Translations under genes and position numbers: made by a program
In this document: piece after piece, positions 59,600 through 64,000 of the stretch
Layout: the number at the start of each line of letters is the position of its first letter
How positions within the stretch are numbered: position 1 is the stretch's first letter
Source of the DNA: Edaphobacter dinghuensis
GTDB taxonomy: Bacteria > Acidobacteriota > Terriglobia > Terriglobales > Acidobacteriaceae
Assembly: GCF_014640335.1 (NCBI RefSeq)
Contig: NZ_BMGT01000002.1
Location: 1 to 64,000 of the forward strand
Direction of reading: 5' to 3'
DNA length: 64,000 nucleotides
The notes under the pieces: generated by a model
What the model was told of the DNA's origin: nothing
Seen by the model: only the letters and a program-made list of their open reading frames with translations
Databases searched by the model: none

Positions 59600-59920
59600 C
59601 TATTCAAGCTGGAGAGCCCGTCGTAATTGAACAACTAACCCCGCCACCTTACTTGATCGCTCCAAAGTAGGATTTTCAAGAACCTGTTCGAGCTGCTGAG
59701 CGACCTCTGTGCCTTCTGTATAGCCAAACATCCCTAAAGAGCCCGCAAACTTATGGGTAATCTCAAGTGCTTCGGCTTGCAAATCTTCAGTAAGCTTTCC
59801 CGACGCCGCTGCTGTTGCTGCGCGATCGAGGACTTCAAGGCGCTCCCGCACCTGGGGCAAACCGCGTTCCCACAGGCTCATCAACAGCGCATTGATCTCA
59901 GGGGCATCTTTTGGAGTCAT
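59600..59920 (-). CDS. Hpt phosphotransfer protein
   Basis: A 106-residue four-helix protein with the phosphotransfer motif EITHKFAGSLGMFGY, phosphoacceptor H56. It is encoded downstream of the receiver (29-base gap) and hybrid kinase on the same strand, completing a phosphorelay. No output domain is attached. Confidence 0.85.
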   Translation of the reverse strand: MTPKDAPEINALLMSLWERGLPQVRERLEVLDRAATAAASGKLTEDLQAEALEITHKFAGSLGMFGYTEGTEVAQQLEQVLENPTLERSSKVAGLVVQLRRALQLE

Positions 59921-59949
59921 GAGCAGAATCGGTGAATCGGGCTATGCGA

Positions 59950-60336
59950 CTAGATGGGCAGATCTTCTTTCCACCCCAGTGCGTCGGAGATCTGGCGGGC
60001 CAGCGTGAGCGGATCAAAGGGCTTGAAGAGAACTGCGGCCACACCAAGACTGGCAAAGCGGCGTTGATCGACTCCCTGAACCTTGGCAGTTAGAAGAATC
60101 ACAGGAATGTGTGCGACCTGCGGATTCTGCTGCATATTGCGGAAGGTGGTGGGTCCATCCACTCCCGGCATCATCACATCCATCAGGACGGCGTCGGGCT
60201 GTTCTTTGGTTGCGACGGCAATGCCCTCGATGCCGGAGCCAGCGGTGAAGACGGTCCAGCCTGCGGTGGCCTCAAGCGCAAGGGCGGCAACTTCGCGGAT
60301 ATCCTCTTCATCGTCAATGATTAAAACACTTCTCAT
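59950..60336 (-). CDS. Single-domain response regulator (CheY-like)
   Basis: A 128-residue receiver domain. Acidic pocket IIDDEED, phosphoacceptor D53 in LMDVMMPGVDG, and K105 in LFKPFDP. It carries no effector domain. It lies between the hybrid kinase and Hpt genes, so phosphate may pass kinase to receiver to Hpt or the reverse. The final target is unknown. Confidence 0.93.
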   Translation of the reverse strand: MRSVLIIDDEEDIREVAALALEATAGWTVFTAGSGIEGIAVATKEQPDAVLMDVMMPGVDGPTTFRNMQQNPQVAHIPVILLTAKVQGVDQRRFASLGVAAVLFKPFDPLTLARQISDALGWKEDLPI

Positions 60337-60406
60337 GAGCGAGCTTATTCTCTCATGCTCCGTCGAAGTGTGGAGGTGACTGTAAAGTTACTTGGCCAAC
60401 CGGAGC

Positions 60407-62116
60407 TTAGGTTCGGCCCGCCGCCGTGAGGTCAGAGGCCCGGGAGCGAAAGCGCTGCACCATCGACACCACAAGCTCTTCCACCTCCTGCGGCTGAATC
60501 CGGGCTTTGGTAAGAAACTCGGTCGGCCCCAACCGAAGCTTTGCCATCTCGCTGTCGGAGACCTCGCGGCCAGAGTAGACGACCAGCGGCAACGAGCGGA
60601 GCGCAGGCTGCTGCCGTAGCCAGTCGACCAAGCTGAAGCCGTCTCCATCCGGAAGGGTCAGGTCGAGAATCAGCAGGTCAGGGGGAAAGTCAATGCAGTG
60701 CCGGATCGCATGCTGCCGAGTGGCGGCGTGCTCGATGTGGATCGCCGCGTTCTGGAAGCTAGCAAGAACGACGTTGGCCAGATCAAAGTCATCTTCAATG
60801 AGAAGGACGTTGGCAGGGCCATCGCCGTGGTGAAGGACGCGGCCCAACTCGCTGAAGAGCAGCTTCTCGTTGAAGGGTTTCTGCACCCAGCCCTGCGCAT
60901 CGCCGGTGAACTGAGGCCGCAATGTCGGCGAAAGCACGCTGAGAACAACTACCGGGATATTTGCAGTCGCCGGAGAGTTACGCAGGTGCTGCAACGTCTC
61001 CCATCCGCTGAGACCGGGCATATAAAGATCGAGGAGGATCGCCTCTACCTGGTTTTCGGCGGCAAGGGTCAGCGTCTGCTGGCCGGAGTTGGCCTCGATG
61101 ACGGTGTAGCCCTGACGCTGGAGATGTTCCGAGACGATGGTGCGAATGCCGGGATCGTCGTCGCAGATAAGGATTGTGCCGTTGCCGCTGGGAACCTCAG
61201 CGATGGCGGCTGGTTGCAGGGCCACGTCGCTCGCTCGTGTAACGCGAGGAAGCATGACATAGAACGTGGTTCCGGGGCCGAGGTTGCGCTGCGCCCAGAT
61301 AGAGCCGCTATGTTGCTGGACGATGCTGCGGCAGATAGAGAGTCCGAGACCGGTGCCGCCTTTTTGGCGGGCATCGGACGGCTCGACCTGCTGGAAGCGG
61401 TCGAAGATGCTGTCGAGCTTGTCGCTCGGAATGCCACGGCCTTCGTCGGAGACCTTGAGCAGGATCGAGTCCGAGGTCGCTTCGGTATGGATGCGAATCG
61501 TGGAGGCCGGAGGAGAGAACTTAATGGCGTTCGACAGAAGATTCGTGAGCACCTGAAGAATCCGGTCGGAGTCGCCATCGAAGAAGAGGCCTTCAACAGG
61601 GTTATTCGGTCCGCTGGGCGCGACGATCAGGTCGATATGGACCGTATTGGAGTCGGCCATGGGCTTCATGGTCTCGATGGCCTGCTTGCATAGCTCGCGC
61701 ATCGAGCAGCGGCGCACCTGCAAGGGAGCGCGGCCGGACTCCATGCGCTCTATGTCGAGGATGTCATTAATAAGGCGGATCAGCCGGTCGGTATTGGTGA
61801 CGGCGATACGGAGCAGGTTCTGGGCCTTGGCGTCCACGTCACCGATGACGCCGGAGGAGAGCAGGCCAAGCGCTCCTCGAATGCTGGTCAGCGGAGTACG
61901 CAGCTCGTGAGAGACGGTAGAGATAAATTCGTCTTTGAGCGTGTCTAACTGGGAGCGTTCCGTGAGTTGCTGGTTGTGCTGATGTTGCTGTTCCCGGGCC
62001 TGCGTCAGTTGACCGGAGATGTCTCTGACACTGCGTCGCGAACGGAGCAGAGCGAACAGGAGAAAGCCAATCATGCCTAAGAGCAAAAGGTATCCGAGGA
62101 TGGGGAGCATGTGCAT
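60407..62116 (-). CDS. Hybrid histidine kinase with two receiver domains
   Basis: A 569-residue membrane kinase. One N-terminal helix (3-25) has little periplasmic sequence. A coiled linker leads to the phosphoacceptor VSHELRTPLTSIRG, H70. HATPase: NLLSNAIKF, VSDEGRGIP and GGTGLGLSI. Receiver 1 at about 313-430 (D363 in LLDLYMPGLS, K413), and receiver 2 at about 436-560 (D485 in LILDLTLPDGDGF, K537). No sensory domain is apparent, so input may come through the membrane or a partner. It is the first gene of a three-gene phosphorelay operon. Confidence 0.9.
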   Translation of the reverse strand: MHMLPILGYLLLLGMIGFLLFALLRSRRSVRDISGQLTQAREQQHQHNQQLTERSQLDTLKDEFISTVSHELRTPLTSIRGALGLLSSGVIGDVDAKAQNLLRIAVTNTDRLIRLINDILDIERMESGRAPLQVRRCSMRELCKQAIETMKPMADSNTVHIDLIVAPSGPNNPVEGLFFDGDSDRILQVLTNLLSNAIKFSPPASTIRIHTEATSDSILLKVSDEGRGIPSDKLDSIFDRFQQVEPSDARQKGGTGLGLSICRSIVQQHSGSIWAQRNLGPGTTFYVMLPRVTRASDVALQPAAIAEVPSGNGTILICDDDPGIRTIVSEHLQRQGYTVIEANSGQQTLTLAAENQVEAILLDLYMPGLSGWETLQHLRNSPATANIPVVVLSVLSPTLRPQFTGDAQGWVQKPFNEKLLFSELGRVLHHGDGPANVLLIEDDFDLANVVLASFQNAAIHIEHAATRQHAIRHCIDFPPDLLILDLTLPDGDGFSLVDWLRQQPALRSLPLVVYSGREVSDSEMAKLRLGPTEFLTKARIQPQEVEELVVSMVQRFRSRASDLTAAGRT

Positions 62117-62207
62117 TTGGCCGGTTACTATAGGGTAACTTGTTCAGCAGCGTAATGGTAACGCACTGCAGATGACTACCGGATGTACGGGAACCTGAAT
62201 TGTCATC

Positions 62208-62242
62208 AAAAAAAGACGCCCTTCGAGAAGGGCGTCTTTTTT
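62208..62242. terminator. Bidirectional terminator
   Basis: 10-base stem GACGCCCTTC/GAAGGGCGTC (62215-62224, 62227-62236) closed by a 4-base turn, with A-run on the left and T-run on the right. It serves the deoxyhypusine-synthase-like gene on the minus strand; it also lies upstream of the hybrid kinase. Confidence 0.88.
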
Positions 62243-62260
62243 CAATAGCTTGAAGGTGAT

Positions 62261-63328
62261 TTATGCGTTGACCGGCACCTGATCGAGAACCTTTGTCCAT
62301 GCCTTGCCTTTGCGGGCGGCCTGCGCGTTCTTGTGGAAGGCGTAGCCGGCGATCAGAGGCAGCGCCATGGTGGCTTCGGAGTAGACCATCTGCTCGTAGG
62401 TCAGATCGACCTTGCCCCAGGAGCTGGCTTCCTTGAGAGTCGAGCCGGAGAGAGCGCCGTCACGGGCGTCGGCGACGGTGATCTGGATGGCGTACTTGTG
62501 CATCGAGGCCTCGACGCCGAGCACGTCGGCTGCGACGACGATGTCCTGGGCGAAGTTCTTGGGAACGCCGCCGCCGATCATCAGCAGGCCGGTTGTCGGG
62601 TTGGCGATCTTGAGCTGAGTGAGCTCGTAGAAGTCCTTGGCGGTGTCGATGGAGACCATCGGCTTGCCCTGGCGCGCGTGCTGGTGGGCGACGAGGCCGA
62701 AACCGGCGGAGCAGTCGGAGAAGGCCGGGCAGAAGATGGGCACGTTCTTCTCGTAGGCGGCGAGGACGATGGAGTCGCGTCCGCCGTCCTTCGGGGTCTT
62801 GCCTTCTTTGACGAGATAGGCTCCCATCTCGCGGATGAACTCGCGGGAGCTGTAGGGGCGGTGCTCGAGCGAATTGGTGATCTGGTGGATGGTCTCGTCG
62901 CAGATACGCAGCTCGTCCTCGTCGATGAAGGTGTCGTAGATGCGGTCGATGGCCATCTCGCGGAGGTCGGCGTCGCCTGCGCCGTACTTGTACTCGTCAC
63001 CGGCGATGTAGTGGTTGAAGCCGAGGGCCTCGAAGAAGTCCTGATCGACGATGTTGGCTCCGGTGGAGACGATGGCATCGACCATGTTGTTGCGGACGAG
63101 GTCGATGATGACCTTCTGCAGACCGGCGGAGATGAGCGAGCCGGCGAGGCAGAGGACGACGCCGCAGTCGGTGTCGCGGAGCATCATGTCGTAGATGGAG
63201 GCGGCGCGGGCGGTGTCACGCGAGCTGTAGGCCATCGAGTTCATGGCGTCGACGAGAGCGACGACGTTGTGCTGCTTGATGTCGATGTGCTGAATGGGGC
63301 GGGCGAGAAGTTCTTTTTTCGTAGGCAT
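62261..63328 (-). CDS. Deoxyhypusine synthase homologue
   Basis: A 355-residue NAD-dependent enzyme of the deoxyhypusine synthase fold. The catalytic lysine motif is EASSWGKVD (K306), matching the invariant SWGK. FCPAFSDCSAGFGL, MVSIDTAKDFYELT and GLLMIGGGVPKNFAQD form the NAD and spermidine pocket. Bacteria lack eIF5A; bacterial members are thought to act on polyamines, for example in homospermidine synthesis. Start chosen at ATG 63328; the open frame continues upstream into a repeat. It lacks a ribosome-binding site; TATCCT lies 10 bases upstream. Confidence 0.88.
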   Translation of the reverse strand: MPTKKELLARPIQHIDIKQHNVVALVDAMNSMAYSSRDTARAASIYDMMLRDTDCGVVLCLAGSLISAGLQKVIIDLVRNNMVDAIVSTGANIVDQDFFEALGFNHYIAGDEYKYGAGDADLREMAIDRIYDTFIDEDELRICDETIHQITNSLEHRPYSSREFIREMGAYLVKEGKTPKDGGRDSIVLAAYEKNVPIFCPAFSDCSAGFGLVAHQHARQGKPMVSIDTAKDFYELTQLKIANPTTGLLMIGGGVPKNFAQDIVVAADVLGVEASMHKYAIQITVADARDGALSGSTLKEASSWGKVDLTYEQMVYSEATMALPLIAGYAFHKNAQAARKGKAWTKVLDQVPVNA

Positions 63329-64000
63329 GGCAGTTATTAGGATACCAAGCGGCGGTGCCGGGGGTTGGCCTGGGGATGTTAATTTCTGGTTTGGTGGTAT
63401 GGGGTTTTGTGGCTGTCGTTGGAGGATGGGCTGCGTCAACGGAGAAATACAGGGGTCTCTCCGCTGCGGCTTCGCCTTGCACCCCAACGAACAAGCTCGT
63501 TGGGGACCCCGCAGTTTCGGTCGAGATGACGTGCTTTTGCGGTGGGGCGATGTCTGCGCTGGCGTTTAGGTTAGGCAGGATGGTGGGTTCGGGGGTAGTG
63601 GGTTGAGAGGTTTGTGGCGCTTCGCCCACGTCCTCAAGTGCCGGACGTGGAGCACCCGGTTGGTCGGAGGTTTGGACGGTGTTTGCGTCTTCGGACATCT
63701 CGGTGATGGGCGCGAGATCGCCGTAGCGCGGGTTGATGAGGACCTGTTCGACGGGCGGCTGGTTGTCGGATTTGGCTTTGGCTTCGTCGGGTTCGGGCAG
63801 GTTGTTGCTGACGATCTGGAGGCCGTAGAGGAGAAGGCCAGCTTGTTTCACCGGGAGGTTGTCGCAGGCTATGCGCTGCAGGACTTCGGTGACGGCGGCG
63901 AGGATGGAGCTGCGGTCTTCGAGCGGGGGCAGCTCGAACTCGGCCCAGGTGCGGCGGTGGCGTCTTTCGTCGGCGGCGCCGAGGGTGGTGTGATGGTAGT
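63216..64000 (-). CDS. Partial gene, acidobacterial hypothetical family, read through repeats
   Basis: The 5' end lies beyond the window. The visible part begins YHHTTLGAADERRHRRTWAE and continues LPPLEDRSSILAAVTEVLQR and AGLLLYGLQIVSNNL, a helical pattern I associate with a common hypothetical protein of Terriglobia. After residue NNLPEP it runs into low-complexity sequence. That includes the translation of a family 2 repeat (PGAPRPALEDVGEAP) and a family 1 repeat (HVISTETAGSPTSLFVG ... ERPLYFS). It overlaps the first 113 bases of the deoxyhypusine-synthase-like gene in another frame. Whether the true protein ends earlier cannot be seen. Function unknown. Confidence 0.55.
   Translation of the reverse strand, partial: YHHTTLGAADERRHRRTWAEFELPPLEDRSSILAAVTEVLQRIACDNLPVKQAGLLLYGLQIVSNNLPEPDEAKAKSDNQPPVEQVLINPRYGDLAPITEMSEDANTVQTSDQPGAPRPALEDVGEAPQTSQPTTPEPTILPNLNASADIAPPQKHVISTETAGSPTSLFVGVQGEAAAERPLYFSVDAAHPPTTATKPHTTKPEINIPRPTPGTAAWYPNNCHAYEKRTSRPPHSAHRHQAAQRRRSRRRHELDGLQLA
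63445..63533. repeat. Dispersed repeat family 1, copy 3
   Basis: Ends AAATACAGGGGTCTCTCC and GGTCGAGATGACGTG as in the other two copies, with a longer middle containing the inverted repeat CCCCAACGA/TCGTTGGGG. It lies inside the partial reading frame above. Confidence 0.85.
63617..63659. repeat. Dispersed repeat family 2-like, copy in right-edge gene
   Basis: CGCTTCGCCCACGTCC ... GGACGTGGAGCACCCGG. It shares the GCACCCGG end with copies at 14091 and 14860 and has an ACGTCC/GGACGT hairpin core. The right-edge gene reads it as PGAPRPALEDVG, the same frame at that end as the metG copy (PGAPGLDS). Confidence 0.65.

Noticed and set aside
62333..63340. 335-codon plus-strand frame opposite the deoxyhypusine-synthase-like gene
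   Set aside because: Low-complexity Val/Asp/Gly sequence typical of antisense frames; the opposite strand carries the intact catalytic motifs.

Overview
The window looks like a chromosomal segment of an acidobacterium, probably class Terriglobia (the Granulicella/Edaphobacter/Terriglobus group). This is inference from three things: GC-rich DNA with families of short interspersed repeats; several PEP-CTERM proteins beside many secreted polysaccharide-degrading enzymes; and, at the right edge, part of a hypothetical protein family I associate with that group. No rRNA, phage, transposase or CRISPR array is visible. There is one tRNA (Asp, GTC).

Layout. 0-9 kb: sodium:solute symporter with a small membrane partner, a lysine-rich exported repeat protein, heme A synthase, ProC, a DUF885 metallopeptidase, a polyprenyl synthase, YajQ and TatD. 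9.6-12 kb: two paralogous exported cupin proteins around a PEP-CTERM protein, and a second PEP-CTERM gene. 12.2-14.8 kb: metG, whose reading frame contains two blocks carrying interspersed-repeat sequence. 15-20.8 kb: a plant cell-wall sugar locus (GntR/FCD regulator, hexuronate-type MFS transporter, pectinesterase, SGNH esterase, GH29 fucosidase). 21-26.3 kb: a compact plus-strand run of MeaB-epimerase fusion, tsaB, rimI, a YdcH-like protein, psd, pssA and a cysteine-less aspartate-semialdehyde-dehydrogenase-like protein. 26.4-35 kb: trehalase, ROK fructokinase, amidohydrolase, PQQ dehydrogenase with an inserted cytochrome c domain, NupG-type transporter and a Tat-exported sugar isomerase-like protein. 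35-43 kb: GlxA-type regulator, HD protein, tRNA-Asp, a PEP-CTERM protein, a candidate (alpha/alpha)6 glycosidase and a GH92 mannosidase.

43.5-48.4 kb: the most novel stretch, a three-gene minus-strand operon without an assigned function. One protein is coiled coil with a central hydrophobic hairpin, as in ClyA/Hbl/XaxA-type alpha pore-forming toxins. The second is large, with two hydrophobic segments between coiled coils. The third is exported, has a related helical motif and a C-terminal lectin-like domain. I propose a multi-component pore-forming system. It is followed by a PadR regulator and membrane protein, then dinB.

51-64 kb: redox genes (MDR oxidoreductase, flavin disulfide reductase, Tat-exported MsrB, TlpA/DipZ-like thioredoxin), a histidine kinase with a cyclic-nucleotide-binding domain, a PpiD-like chaperone, a complete phosphorelay (hybrid kinase, receiver, Hpt), a deoxyhypusine-synthase homologue, and a partial gene whose frame runs through two repeat elements.

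The genes fit a soil heterotroph that degrades plant and microbial polysaccharides outside the cytoplasm, imports the sugars and oxidises some in the periplasm. Several genes appear to start without a Shine-Dalgarno site, with a -10-like hexamer 6-7 bases upstream of the start codon, which suggests leaderless transcripts.
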